64,000 nucleotides of DNA, taken from NCBI RefSeq assembly GCF_041381155.1, contig NC_091138.1:33659604-33723603 (forward strand), read 5' to 3'. Below are positions 37,251 through 49,855 of the stretch, piece after piece. Within the stretch, counting starts at the first letter, position 1. The number at the start of each line of letters is the position of its first letter. The notes under the pieces were generated by a model. The model was not told the origin of the DNA. It worked only from the letters and a program-made list of their open reading frames with translations, and did not search any database. Made by a program: the position numbers and the translations under genes. Origin of the DNA: Argopecten irradians. Its lineage: Eukaryota > Mollusca > Bivalvia > Pectinida > Pectinidae.

Positions 37251-38343
37251 TTTTTACGATGTTCTAAGTAATTGTTGTGTGATTTCTGCAGTTATGTTTC
37301 CATCTAAACACACATTTTGCAAAAGAAACTAAGAATCTTATAGTGCGCTTTTTATGTATAGTAATTAACATTTATAAGAGGCTGTACATTAATGTCTGTC
37401 CATTTGGATGATTTTCACAGCTTAATTCATCAAACCGTATGTTTTTCAATAGATTACACGTCACAATTTTCGCCCAGTAATGGCACACATTACATTAAGT
37501 TTACACCAGTTTCAGGAGTTAACTTCAGGTGATAGATAATACATTTAGATGCAGAATGTGTGAAGAATAAAAAAAAACATGTCTGTTTTGTTAGGAAGAG
37601 AAGACTAGGTTTAGCAAGATGGTAAATCTCTACAATGTTTTTAATTCACATATTATGGAATTATGACCTTTTTTAAAATCAGCATTAAAGGACTAGATTT
37701 AAAAACACCTTTTAGTATTGACAGTGACAAACAGTGTCGTACTATGGAGAATCATTTGGTTCTGCAGTCAATAGAATATTTCACATTGACGTTAACCAAC
37801 CCACATTTATTGATTTCTTCATTACATTAACAACCGAACAGTAAAATGATTTGTGTAATTTCTAATCATTTTATAGTTTTATTGTATTTTTATAACATAA
37901 GCTATTTATGCTTTGAAGACATGTCAGATAATAATACAGCTTGACCGCATACAGAGAATTAAACTCAAACAGGGGGAATTCTTCAAATTTTTCAAATTCA
38001 AGTGCAACATCTAGTCAGCTTCTTTTTGAAAACTGTACCCAATATTTGATTATGCTTTCAAAAGCCCGCCAGATCACACATCCAGGTACGAATTCTTAAA
38101 TCATATCCAGTTTTTGCATGAAGGTAAAATTGTGACAGTTTTAGATATTTTGGCTCATTTCCTTTATGATTCACACCGTCTTTTCCACGTCCTGAGTATG
38201 AACGTTTATTTGACAATACGATTCCAAAATGACTCCAAGCATAATAAGGTAATAAAAACAACAGACGAAGGCTATTTCCTCCATTTATTTATGACTTGTA
38301 TTAAAGTATCTTCTGGACGTGTCATGCCGGAAAAAATAAGGTT

Positions 38344-38704
38344 AAAGATGCTCCACCGCCGACAGAGCATGAATGATACTCATCTTTTGAACAATAACTG
38401 GTATTTAAGCATGTATATATATGTCTAATTAACACAAAAAATAACATAAGATAATTTATTTTGCCTTTTGTGCATGCGCAATCAGTACTTAATTTCATAT
38501 AGGACATAACACCACGAAATTTTTTCGATATGCAACTAATTATTTTTAGTATTTTTATCTTGAAGTAAAATAAGCTCAAACTTTTCAATGGTGGTAATGG
38601 TGTAAATTAAGTATCTTTTGTAACTGGAGAAAATACTAATTTGTCTGCTTTTTGTTTTTTATTGAGAAAAAATTACTATTTGTCAGCGGTGGAGCATATT
38701 TAAG
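38344..38704. mobile_element. MITE-2, full copy
   Basis: Begins 'aaagatgctccaccgccgaca' and ends 'tgtcagcggtggagcatatttaa'; matches 10618-10978 over its length. Confidence 0.75.
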
Positions 38705-38924
38705 TAAACGAGGGTTGAGTATTTTCATGTGTCATGTGCATCTTCTCTGCCTAATGCAGAATAAAATACTACAAACGTTCACTTACATGAACACGCATGC
38801 CATCAAGGGACCGTTTACTGATTGTTATATATATATATATATTTCATGCCTCTTATGATCCATTTTAAAATCTTTTTCGTTCTTTTGTATGCTACTGCTT
38901 ATCAGAGGTTCTGAAATTACATAA

Positions 38925-39085
38925 TATTCCGTCTTGCGGGTAGGTATATCGATTGTTATGCCATTATTTTGTGAGCGCACTTCATGTAGTTTTTTCCGAA
39001 AAGTATGACTTTACGTTCGCAAACACATAACGTCACAACCAATACCTACCCGCAAGGGCAGATAACTCAGTAATGAGCAAGTACA
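38925..39085. mobile_element. MITE-1 copy
   Basis: 'cttgcgggtaggtatatcgattgtta' and 'ccaatacctacccgcaagggcagataactcagtaat' form the arms. Confidence 0.7.
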
Positions 39086-39189
39086 GATTTTCAAGTGATT
39101 GTCAAGCCCTCTACCAATATTAAAATTTTAGCGTTCGAAGCCATCAACGAGTTATTAATGAAATATTGAAAATTCTGTATACTGCTAAT

Positions 39190-39372
39190 AATGTAATGTA
39201 AATGTACAATATTTTTGACCAATCGCCAGACAGTATCTCGTAGCCGCGCCTCGTGCTCGCATGCGCACGTGTTTCCATTTATTGCCACAGCAATCGATCC
39301 GTCAATTGGAAAAGGATCATCTTTATTGAAGTAAATCTCGTCATAAGGAATCCATGAATTCCGGATACTCAA
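39190..39372 (-). other. Exon-like segment with CpG-rich NRF1-like site
   Basis: The minus frame reads SWIPYDEIYFNKDDPFPIDG then NGNTCACEHEARLRDTVWRL, with plausible composition, but an in-frame TGA lies just before it and no good acceptor was found. TCGCATGCGCACG (39257-39269) resembles an NRF1 site, so this could be a promoter/5' region. Confidence 0.25.
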
Positions 39373-42099
39373 ACGTCATCTAAAAGACAGTCATGAAATG
39401 GCCAATCAGGCTATAAAATCACTAACGTACATGAATAATATACAATGAAAAAAATAATGTCGATTTGACATGTAAACATAACGAATAGAGTGGTTATGGT
39501 GGTATGATTTCCCAATAGTTGAAAACAGACATAAATCAAGGAGACAAGTTAAAGGGTTTATACCCTTGCTCTATATTTAGACCGTCCAGCAGACGATAGG
39601 CTGCGATACAAATGTCAGTTTATTCATATGGCTATTCTCAAACCAAAGTCACTCAAATTATTCAACTTTTATTGTCGGTTTTGATTAATTTATCAAAGCT
39701 CTTGTTCATATTTTCATATATGCAAAAGAATAAGTGAATAAAACATAAAAGATATTTACATTGATCTAAATTTTTGATTTACCATTGTCTGAATCGTTTC
39801 GTTGTCCGTGACATTCCGGCCTTTCGTTTATGGTTTATAACTTGACACGGAGAGCTGAACAATAAACCACGAGTGATTTAATGAATGAAAACTGTCATCA
39901 TCCTGACGTGTAGTAAGTGTATTGATACTTCCTTTAGAAAATGGTATTCCCAGTGTTGAACAACAGATGTGGAAATATTCATATACACATGTATTTATAT
40001 ACGAGCAAATATATCATAGCTTACAATTTTGGGCTAAGAATAAGAACACAGAACACTGATTACACCTGCGTTACCTAATGTCGTATATTCATGCCTAACT
40101 ACTTTTTCACTTCGTTATTTACAGTTTTTCTGATAAAAAAACTTTCCACGAATTCCTTTGGTTTAAAATCTCGATTCTTTCGTGAACAGGTGCGCAACAT
40201 TCGATGGTTAATTTAAATCCGATTTGTCATAAAGTAAGTGTGGATCAGCGTCATTCTGGTCTTACAAGCACAAATGAGATATATTGGGTAGAACTTCCAG
40301 ATTCTGTTTCTTCATATACTACGAAGAAAAAATCTGAGAATGTCGCGAAAATCCGACGTTATCATGACGTCACTATAAAGACGTTGACGTTGCGTATTGA
40401 TTTAGAAAAAAAATCCATTGAAAAATCAATATTATCTAACGTTTAAACTTATTTTTTTGTTATCAAGTAGTCTGAAAATGTATGTATTAGCATTGATGGA
40501 ACTACTTTTGTGAGTATCCGCTGCACGAATTCACACAGTTTGCAAATAAAATTTCTTTCATACCCCTATGCAGTTACAATAAAGTAACATCAATGCTTAA
40601 AAGAATCATACTTCAGTAGAATTTTTGCATTTAATGTTCAAGTATCAGTTCTGAACAATTTCTCTATTTTGCTGAGATAAAAACAACGACGTTATCGCAT
40701 TCTGTCGTAATTTTCATGTATTTTTTCATTTCTCATATGATTGTTATATATTTTGTCTGAAAAAAAATATTATACTTTCACGCACATAGAAACATCTCTT
40801 TTAGAACGCACTTGTCTACTTTTTACTTTAATATGGATTAAGCATTAGTTACACATTTGAGTTGTCTTTTAATGATAGTTTGGCTGTCGATAGGCCGTTA
40901 AACACAATCAAACATACAAACAAAATACAAACGTTTGACAGTATGATGACGGGATTAAGAAAAACCCACTTCCCTCTGGTCTACAATAGAATCACTAACT
41001 GGTTATGTAATTATTCTAATGATATCCAATCACGTTTGACCCGAGACAAATAAAATGTTATCAATAATTTCACTACATCTTGAGACATCAGAAAGCATTA
41101 CATAAGTTAGGGAATGTATCGTTTGTAACGTTTTTATACAGTGGATTACACTAGGAATATTTTGAAATTGACATTTACCCACCCCCCCTTCCGATTTCAT
41201 ATTATTACCATCGCGGTAATAAGTAGTTATGAAATGTAAATCGGGTCATAAAATTAATAAAAACAACGATTGCTCTGATTAATTTATGACGATCATTAAA
41301 CACCAATTAATTGGCGTGTCATACCGTAAAAGAGACTTAAAATTAATCGGATTTTTTTAAAATAAATTTCGCAATGCATTGCAGAAACCTTGAGTCGTGA
41401 CACGTGCACATGTCATTACGTGAACATATGAATATTTGCTGTATCATTGCAACATACACGGAAGTAAAATCGAGAAGTCGTTAAGCGATGGGTTTCGTAC
41501 GTTGTAACTAAATTCAATGTGGGAGATTTTCTAAATTCCGAAGTATTGACAATGTTAGCGAAGACACATCAGTGTTTCAATTTTTTGTATATTGCACCTC
41601 CTAATCGATTATTTTGGTTTCCGAATCCATTGACGAGTCCTAGTAAATGTTTTTCAGCGTTATCACAATTCACGCTTAGAATATCCACCAGAAACTTCTT
41701 TTTCTTCAAACAGTCTTATCATTAGACTGCCGTAATATCAAACAGTTATTTCTTGTCAGTTTATTCCGGTACTTTATCGAAAATGATAACAGAAAGTGAG
41801 GTTCTATTTCCGATTTACTGTACACCGTCCGTGTGCGATAGAAACCACAAAAATAAGTTGCCACAGAAACTAGCTAAAATACAAATAAAATGGAACTCCA
41901 GAAGTATTAATTTCGAAATTAAATATCCGTGAAAACGGCATTAGTCAACACAAAATCGTATTAAAGTATACTGCCTCAAGGGTTTAAGCATAGATAAACG
42001 AAATGTAGAATATGTCTAAATCTGAGTAAAGTCGCATTTATTCAAACTTCCGAAAATGTCAAACAAACTAGCGGAAAAAAAATTATTATCTGCAAACTA
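39373..42099. other. Intergenic, weak coding-like pieces only
   Basis: An 80-codon plus ORF at 40204-40446 (MVNLNPICHKVSV...) has reasonable composition but no support; 'ggccgttaaacacaatcaaacatacaaac' near 40892 looks like a mollusc repeat tail. Confidence 0.4.
41569..41715 (-). CDS. Possible coding remnant
   Basis: The minus frame KKKFLVDILSVNCDNAEKH continues to LLGLVNGFGNQNNRLGG and ends at TGA. No convincing acceptor. It may be related to the exon-like segment 400 bp upstream. Confidence 0.2.
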   Translation of the reverse strand, partial: DCLKKKKFLVDILSVNCDNAEKHLLGLVNGFGNQNNRLGGAIYKKLKH

Positions 42100-42258
42100 C
42101 TAACACCAGTCCCGAATAAAATCCTGTAAAGTCGTCAACGATGCCTTCATCAAATGGACGATGTCATTTTGCACATTATTTGCTCTTGCGAACTGACTTC
42201 TCATGAAAGATAGGACTTTTCGTGGGTAGTTCTCAAGCAATTCGGTACTGACTGATTC
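42100..42258 (-). CDS. Possible terminal exon of an unrecognised gene
   Basis: After a pyrimidine-rich acceptor (TTTCTTTTTCTATATTTACCACCAAAAG) there are 52 codons then TAG: ESVSTELLENYPRKVLSFMR... ending LTTLQDFIRDWC. It is helical and amphipathic with balanced composition. No partner exons were identified; a dispersed repeat adjoins it at about 42300-42480. Could be a gene remnant. Confidence 0.3.
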   Translation of the reverse strand, partial: ESVSTELLENYPRKVLSFMRSQFARANNVQNDIVHLMKASLTTLQDFIRDWC

Positions 42259-43383
42259 CTTTTGGTGGTAAATATAGAAAAAGAAATATTTTAAGGGTCA
42301 TTCTTGGTGTCCGATCCAAATGATCGCTAGCTGTACATAAGGTGCTTTACGCAACTGGTAGGGTTTCGGGTTCGGCCAACAAGACATATCTACCGCTACA
42401 ACGATTTTGTAATTGCAGCGAACGAGCTGTTCTTTTCATTGCATTCACTGACCACAGTAGACATTTTTTCGCAAGTCACAGTGATACTAGCTACTCCAAG
42501 CTGTATTAGAACCGCTATATCACTGATATAAACACATTCGGACTAAATTGCTCTTTCTCTTTCATTGACCTTCAAGAACGTCCCCTAGATTATGCTATGA
42601 CTATCTAAACGTCCCAATTATAAGTATTGTGTTAATTGAAAATTAATTGAAAAACAGCTAGTAAAAATAAAGTTTATTCTCTAATTTATTTATGATTTGC
42701 ATTAAAACGCCTATCTGGTTTGTCATACCGGAAAAGCATTATAATTATTTTTAAGTAATTGGGGTTTTATAAGTTTATTTGCATTTACTCTGCTTAATAT
42801 TTGACAGAATTCTGAAGTCCATACATATGCATATCTTTAGGTATTCAAAACTTATATACAAATTTGAAAGTGTTGATATCTTAAACCGATTCCTTTTATT
42901 ATATACTTAAAGGTCTATAACATTCGCTCTTTTTGTCATAGTGAAAACAATTGAAGTGTTATACACATTTTTCTTCGTCTGTCTGAGGTTAAAACTTTCT
43001 TATTTTACCACTTTTTATAAATTTGCAGCACTAGAAGTGTTTTTAATAATAAAAGTAAAAAATCTTTTTTATCATATACACGAGAAAAAAGGCTCGAAAG
43101 ATGTCAAATCCTTCCGAACACTTCCAAATATCGTTCCGACAATCTCGAAGTAACACGAGAGTTGTGAAACCAAGAAAAAATGTCAACAGTTTTTCATAAA
43201 CAAAAATGTGGTCGACACACATTATAATATTTGATTCACACAATATTTAAATGGTGATGCGTAAATCAGATGTTTCAAATACTCAGCTTGTGGACATATA
43301 TCAACATGATTTTCTCATATTAACCAGAAGGAAAACAGATGTGCGCTTTAGGCCGACATTATACAAATATTGACTTTATAGGC

Positions 43384-43482
43384 TAATACTAGGAATTGTT
43401 AAACCTGAGAAAGGTGATATTCCCCGAGGCCGAAGGCCGATGGAAATATCACCTTTCAAAGGTTTAACAATTCCTCGTATTA
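43384..43482. repeat. 99-bp near-perfect hairpin
   Basis: 'taatactaggaattgttaaacct' pairs with 'aggtttaacaattcctcgtatta', and the stem continues through AAGGTGATATT / AATATCACCTT to a loop 'ccgaggccgaaggccga'. No obvious target duplication. Confidence 0.85.
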
Positions 43483-43959
43483 ACCTACAAAAAGTAAAAA
43501 AAAAATGTTATATGAAATGAAACAAACTTAAGTATTTGAAATAATTTTGAAGCACGGACAGCGCAATGACTAAATAAAAAGTCCAGAATTTTTTCATCCA
43601 CGTATCCTCAGTAGGTACTTTTAGTACTTCTGTTATGCTTTTTCACAATACAATATTTGAATATACAGCTAGCCTACATTCAAAGTGTGTAAAATAGCTT
43701 TCCTAATCCTACTGTTATTTTCCATGTTTGATTTGGCTATAGCCCGATGATCGGCAATACTCTATTTTGATTGGTCAAAATTGAAGAAGAGACGGGAAAT
43801 TCCCTGTGTCTATTTATAACCAGGTTAATGTCAACCTCTGAACAGGTGTTCAGCTCTGAACAGGTGTTCAGCGGTCTTAGGTTGACATTGCATTGACCTG
43901 TCTAAGCGGTTTAAGCCAATCAGATAACGGCAAAACTCACAGTCATATAACAAATGCTT

Positions 43960-44315
43960 TTGGAGAGCAAAAATCATCAAGTTACACGTACATGTTCAAA
44001 TATCAAATGTTTAAAGTTATAAGTGCCGTAACTGGGCGAACATTTTGGCATGTTAATTTTCCTTCATTCATCTATAACAAACCATAAGGTTTGTTGAATT
44101 ACGCCGTGAAAATCATTAAAATGGTATCAGGGGCCTGGTAAACGTTAATTACAACTCAGAAATACAAAGGTATTGTACTGTAAAATTGTTGCTTTTAATC
44201 TTTACGTGTGTTTAGATTGAAACTTTCCTGCAGAAAACAAATAACACTGTAAAAATGTGAAATGGAATTCTAGACCACAATTTGGCTTCATGGTCTGACG
44301 TGGGTGCTGATTTTA
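43960..44315. repeat. Dispersed repeat R4, left half (interrupted by Ngaro-like element)
   Basis: Matches about 56080-56370 ('...ttggcttcatggtctgac...'). The right half resumes at 51997. A third copy, inverted, is at about 37080-37250. Confidence 0.7.
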
Positions 44316-44641
44316 TCAAATAGAAGACAAACACAAAATTGATATTTACCAAGACTTAATTTTAATTGAAAATATCCAATCAATATTCAATCAATAACAA
44401 CCTTCATTATAATACTTAGCCTTCAATGGGAATATTAAACTATATTTGAATATATTTTTAACCTAATAGGAATGGCAGAAGTTGGCCAAAGCTTCAACAT
44501 GAGAATTAAAAACAGCTAATATTAAAAATGGAAACTGGGAACAGGAAATTCCACAAAATAGAAGCTGTTGTATATAATAGACTTACACAAATTCTATATC
44601 AGCATTTTCTGTTGCTCCAAGTGAAACACCCCGCCAAATGG
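44316..44641 (-). repeat. Split direct repeat B2 (3' end of Ngaro-like element)
   Basis: Outer copy of B1; its left edge coincides with the point where flanking dispersed repeat sequence stops. Confidence 0.8.
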
Positions 44642-44891
44642 TAATTTACACGGAACAATTAATTTCACGACAAAGTTTTAGATAATTCTTGCTACCGCAA
44701 TATGTCCGCAAACAATCTGTGATGCCCTGGAATAACTTCCACTGCACTCTGGGAAATCATGCTGAAGCCTCGACGAAGGATCTTCACACAGGAAGTGATG
44801 AGCTGAAAACATACAAAATTAAAAACCGACAGCAGAAACGCAAGATATCAATCAGCACACTAGCAATAGAAAAATGGGTGGGAAGGGTGGG

Positions 44892-45074
44892 TTTTTTGGC
44901 AAACAAATCTATGGGAGCAAATATTGTACACCTTCCCTGTACGTAAACTAGATTAAAAAGGATTTTATTCACCTCCCAACAGGAGAGTTCCACTGCTATA
45001 GAAGGACAGGGGGCGTAACTCTTTTGTCTTCATCTGATAAACTTAACTAATTGAGAGACCATTAGTTCTTATTA
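44892..45074 (-). repeat. Split direct repeat A2
   Basis: Second copy of A1, joined directly to B1 at 45074. Confidence 0.8.
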
Positions 45075-45399
45075 TCAAATAGAAGACAAACACAAAATTG
45101 ATATTTACCAAGACTTAATTTTAATTGAAAATATCCAATCAATATTCAATCAATAACAACCTTCATTATAATACTTAGCCTTCAATGGGAATATTAAACT
45201 ATATTTGAATATATTTTTAACCTAATAGGAATGGCAGAAGTTGGCCAAAGCTTCAACATGAGAATTAAAAACAGCTAATATTAAAATGGAAACTGGGAAC
45301 AGGAAATTCCACAAAATAGAAGCTGTTGTATATAATAGACTTACAAATTCTATATCAGCATTTTCTGTTGCTCCAAGTGAAACACCGCCAAATGACAAC
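45074..45399 (-). repeat. Split direct repeat B1
   Basis: Begins 'atcaaatagaagacaaac' and runs to 'ccgccaaatg'; near-identical to 44316-44641 with a few small indels. Confidence 0.8.
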
Positions 45400-46254
45400 A
45401 TTAGATGTTGTCACCGCCAACAGAAATGCGTTACAGTCAGGACAATTCCAAGAAAAAATGGCCAAATATAAATAAATTTGCTGCGTAAAGCCATATCAAA
45501 AATGGCAAATAAAATGCTAAAATAACAAGATGCACCATACAAATAAGTGCCAAGCCATATCAAAAATAGCATATAAAATGCTAAAATAACAAGATGCACC
45601 ATACAAATAAGTGCCAAAATAACAAATATGAGGAAGAGCAGATGTCAAAATGAGCCAATTGCTCTGCTGGAAGCGTAACCAAACAAATGTACGCACAAAA
45701 ATTATGCAAATCGCATAAAAGAGGACACCGACCCAACCAAAATTTGGGCGTATTAGGGCGACCACAAATAAAACCAGCAATATCAAACTCTTCCTCCAAA
45801 ATATACAAATCAATGCAGCATAGCAAAACAAAATCAATCAATAAATTTTGTATTCAATTTTTTTTTTTTTTTTTTTTTGATTTATGATTGTCCTGACTGC
45901 AAGCACCAACTTAACGAAACGTGCACCAAACAATTACCAACTACATTTGCTTAAAACTAAAGCAACCAGGCCTAAGTGCCTAATTCGCCAAAAGGAGAAG
46001 AAACTCTTTCTGTGCTAGTTACAAATGCTGCAAACCATACAAAAAACAGATTACTATCCGACTCAAGTGAACACCATCCGAAAAACAAAACTTAGTTCTT
46101 ATCAGTTATTTCTGGATGTCTCAATGTAACAACCACCTCACCTACCATTGCAAGACCCTATCTGGCTAATGATTCTCACTGGAATCAGTTTAACTGTAAA
46201 TTAACTTCACCCCCCGCCAATTAATGCGAGGTAAAATGGCTGACACACAAGTCT
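45400..46254. other. Interior of Ngaro-like element without recognisable coding
   Basis: Contains a local duplication ('caagatgcaccatacaaataagtgcca' twice at 45528-45616) and a 20-nt T tract (about 45858-45878). No intact recombinase or RT frame seen. Confidence 0.5.
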
Positions 46255-46440
46255 ATTGGTAGGGAACATATCCTGAAAATTCGTCAACAATCCTTAATAT
46301 CAGCCTATGCCTTAACTCACATGAATTAACCTGTGCTACATCATTCACCCCACAATGTATAACTAAATGGGCTGGTGGTTCAACAATTGTAAAAGGCGAG
46401 CTGAAAATAATACCGACTACAAACCACTGATAATATCTGT
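46255..46440 (-). pseudogene. SGNH-hydrolase-like fragment
   Basis: The minus frame gives TIVEPPAHLVIHCGVNDVAQ then RLILRIVDEFSGYVPYQ. The H-C-G-x-N-D block matches the conserved GxND block of SGNH esterases, a domain I recall from some Ngaro elements. Too short to be functional. Confidence 0.4.
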
Positions 46441-46497
46441 ATTAACTTAACTAACAACTCTGGTAATCATGAGATAGGAAGATGGCTATCAACTCTA

Positions 46498-46809
46498 TCA
46501 TTTAGTCTTAACATGAACTGTTTGTTTTTGACCAGACTTATTACCTACTACTCCAGAATTTCCATACATATAGAGGAGCCACAACTCCTGGTACACCTGA
46601 TACCATCGCAATGAATTGTGACGAACCTTTTTAAGGCGAAACTGTTCGTCATAAAATTTCCATGTCAGTCCCCCAGTTCTCCTGGCCCCTAACTTAACTG
46701 TATGCATATACTTTAACAACCCAGAAATATCCTCAGGATGGGCAGATATATAGACAGAAATGAAAATAGTAAAAGCATCCGTCCACATATCAATGTCATT
46801 TATCTTCAC
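46498..46809 (-). pseudogene. gag-like fragment of Ngaro-like element, copy 1
   Basis: Reads DIDMWTDAFTIFISVY, ISGLLKYMHTVKLGARRTGG and YDEQFRLKKVRHNSLRW, a segment I associate with gag-like proteins of Ngaro/DIRS elements in marine animals. A second copy lies at 48170-48408. Confidence 0.55.
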
Positions 46810-47284
46810 ACTCTTTTGTTTTTCTTACATTACCAACTGCCCGTTAACAACAGAAAAATGTTTATACTCTCAACAATTGGGCATCGTTTTGAAAAACAAA
46901 AAAGCTATTGGGGGCCCAAGGCCCACACAAATTCCCCTAATGATTATCTTTTGATATTATAGTGCATAGATACTGAAACACCCAAATCGTTACAAACGCT
47001 TTGAGACCTGATGTAAGAGATTGTGGTTTAAATGGCTTACATTTCATGCAAAGATTGTAATAGAATTCTGAATTACTTAGTACCTTCAAGGCCGGGGAGT
47101 TGTGCAATAACCATCTCAGTTGCCATGATGGAACTGCTTCCACACAAGCTGTAGGGCAACCCCTGGCAGACACCTGCCTCAAAACAGACCTTCTAGCTGG
47201 TCTGCAGATAAAGGTACCTATGGACCGGTCCCTGATTACCCTTTGACTTTTAAACATCATCTTAATGTCAAAAATGTACAAATG

Positions 47285-48166
47285 GATTAGGCAGGTTAAT
47301 TCAAGCTTAAGAAGCCTTCTTCAATCAACATAAAATATTTTTACAGGTGATGACATACATACTATAGGTATAAATAATAATTACGGGTATATTTGTCAGA
47401 GTATATAACAACAAGATATATACTATGTATTATAATATTATGTAGAATTCCAAATCTTCTGCTGGACTTTATAAATGAATGCACAAGTTCAAATACATGA
47501 CAGTTTACTTCCAAAGCCAAGTTTTCATTTCCATAAAGTAAATAAATTTAAATTTACTTGTATATCTAAATCATTTAAAACTTGGAGCATTTCTGTATGG
47601 GCAGCAGCATAATTTTAACATACAAAAAAGAAATGGTTAGCATTTTCACAAGTGTAGCCACAATTTATACAAATAGAATTTGGTGCCAAATTTACACGGA
47701 AAAGGTCATCGTTTAGAGAACTACACTGATGACTTAATTTAGTATGTATAATATTAAATTTTTCTTTCTCCATTAATTAAAATAACATGGTAGACTCATA
47801 GATATAGACTGAGAAAGAGCTAGTTTAAAGGAAGAAAAAGGTAAAGATTTAACTTTAACATCTAAGTTGTTCGAGCTTCTTTAAGTAGTGGGAAAGAAAG
47901 ATTTTGTTGTAGTGGAGTCGATAATTGGAATTTGGAAACTTTCACAATTTCTTAAAGTATAAGGATTATGATAGCCTAGTAGGAGGTAATAAGTTATTTA
48001 TCTTATAAAGTAACTGTAGTTTTCTTTTAGCTCTTCTGTCTGAAAGGGGTTCCAAATTTGTTTCAAAATATAATGATTCATTTCTAGTATAACACGGTAA
48101 TCCGCTAATAATTAGCCTGAGAACATCCGTCCCAAACTTCACATGCATATTCAAGAACAGGTAAAA
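47285..48166 (-). pseudogene. LINE ORF2 C-terminus, copy 1
   Basis: Near-identical to 48870-49733, including the YTRNESLYFE and SDRRAKRKLQLLYK segments. The LINE 3' end is probably near 47285, where gag-like sequence resumes. Confidence 0.7.
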
Positions 48167-48169
48167 TCC

Positions 48170-48408
48170 AGGAGCCACAACTCCTGGTACACCTGATACC
48201 ATCGCAATGAATTGTGACGAACCTTTTTAAGGCGAAACTGTTCGTCATAAAATTTCCATGTCAGTCCCCCAGTTCTCCTGGCCCCTAACTTAACTGTATG
48301 CATATACTTTAACAACCCAGAAATATCCTCAGGATGGGCAGATATATAGACAGAAATGAAAATAGTAAAAGCATCCGTCCACATATCAATGTCATTTATC
48401 TTCAACAC
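48170..48408 (-). pseudogene. gag-like fragment of Ngaro-like element, copy 2
   Basis: Repeats the WTDAF...LLKYMH...YDEQFR frame almost exactly, cut at its low-coordinate end where unit 1 begins. Confidence 0.5.
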
Positions 48409-48869
48409 TCTTTTGTTTTTCTTACATTACCAACTGCCCGTTAACAACAGAAAAATGTTTATCTTCAACAATTGGGGCAGGTTTTGACAAAAGCTGCCCA
48501 AGGCCAACAAATTCCCTAATGATTATCTTTTGTATTATAGTGCATGATACTGAAACACCCAAATCGTTACAAACGCTTTGAACCTGATGTAGGATTGGGT
48601 TAAAATGGCTTACATTTCATGCCAAAGATTGTAATGAATTCTGAATTACTAGTACCTTCAGGCCGGGGAGTTGTGCAAACCAGCTCAGTTGCCTGATGGA
48701 CTGCTTCCACTAGCTGTTGGGCAACCCTGGCAGACACCTGCTCAAAACAGACTCTAGCTGGTCTGCTGATAAAGGACCATGGACCGGTTCCCTGTTACCC
48801 TTTGACTTTTAAACATATCTTATTGTCATAAATGTACAAATGGATTAGGCAGTTATTTCAACTTAAGAA

Positions 48870-49733
48870 GCCTTCTTCAATCAACATAAAATATTTACAG
48901 GTGATGACATACATACTATAGGTATAAATAATAATTACGGGTATATTTGTCAGAGTATATAACAACAAGATATATACTATGTATTATAATATTATGTAGA
49001 ATTCCAAATCTTCTGCTGGACTTTATAAATGAATGCACAAGTTCAAATACATGACAGTTTACTTCCAAAGCCAAGTTTTCATTTCCATAAAGTAAATAAA
49101 TTTAAATTTACTTGTATATCTAAATCATTTAAAACTTGGAGCATTTCTGTATGGGCAGCAGCATAATTTTAACATACAAAAAAGAAATGGTTAGCATTTT
49201 CACAAGTGTAGCCACAATTTATACAAATAGAATTTGGTGAATTTGGTGCCAAATTTACACGGAAAAGGTCATCATTTAGAGAACTACACTGATGACTTAA
49301 TTTAGTATGTATAATATTAAATTTTCTTTCTCCATAATTAAAATAACATGGTAGACTCATAGATATAGACTGAGAAAGAGCTAGTTTAAAGGAAGAAAAA
49401 GGTAAAGATTTAACTTTAACATCTAAGTTGTTCGAGCTTCTTTAAGTAGTGGGAAAGAAAGATTTTGTTGTAGTGGAGTCGATAATTGGAATTTGGAAAC
49501 TTTCACAATTTCTTAAAGTATAAGGATTATGATAGCCTAGTAGGAGGTAATAAGTTATTTATCTTATAAAGTAACTGTAGTTTTCTTTTAGCTCTTCTGT
49601 CTGAAAGGGGTTCCAAATTTGTTTCAAAATATAATGATTCATTTCTAGTATAACACGGTAATCCGCTAATAATTAGCCTGAGAACATCCGTCCCAAACTT
49701 CACATGCATATTCAAGAACAGGTAAAATAAAAG
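48870..49733 (-). pseudogene. LINE ORF2 C-terminus, copy 2
   Basis: Contains SGLPCYTRNESLYFE, EPLSDRRAKRKLQLLYKI (about 49670-49550) and near the 3' end CINCGYTCENANHFFFVC (about 49220-49170), the Cys/His motif common at the end of such LINE proteins. Contiguous with the RT fragment. Confidence 0.75.
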
Positions 49734-49734
49734 A

Positions 49735-49816
49735 CTTATAAATTCTTAAAAGAGCATCATGCTTTAACATAGATTTGATTTTCCTTAGGATATTATTATT
49801 ATTATTATTATTATTT

Positions 49817-49855
<39 letters not shown>

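Larger units (their letters stand above)
46572..49733. repeat. 1.6-kb tandem duplication spanning gag and LINE
   Basis: Unit 1 (about 46572-48166) and unit 2 (about 48170-49733) begin with 'gagccacaactcctggtacacctg' and end with 'cttcacatgcatattcaagaacagg'. Unit 2 has many one- to three-base deletions in its gag half. Because each unit holds both the gag end and the LINE 3' end, the duplication postdates the LINE insertion or is an assembly artefact. Confidence 0.8.

Noticed and set aside
45517..45841. Minus-strand hydrophobic ORFs of 86-106 codons
   Set aside because: Generated by a local duplication in the interior of the Ngaro-like element; no conserved motif.
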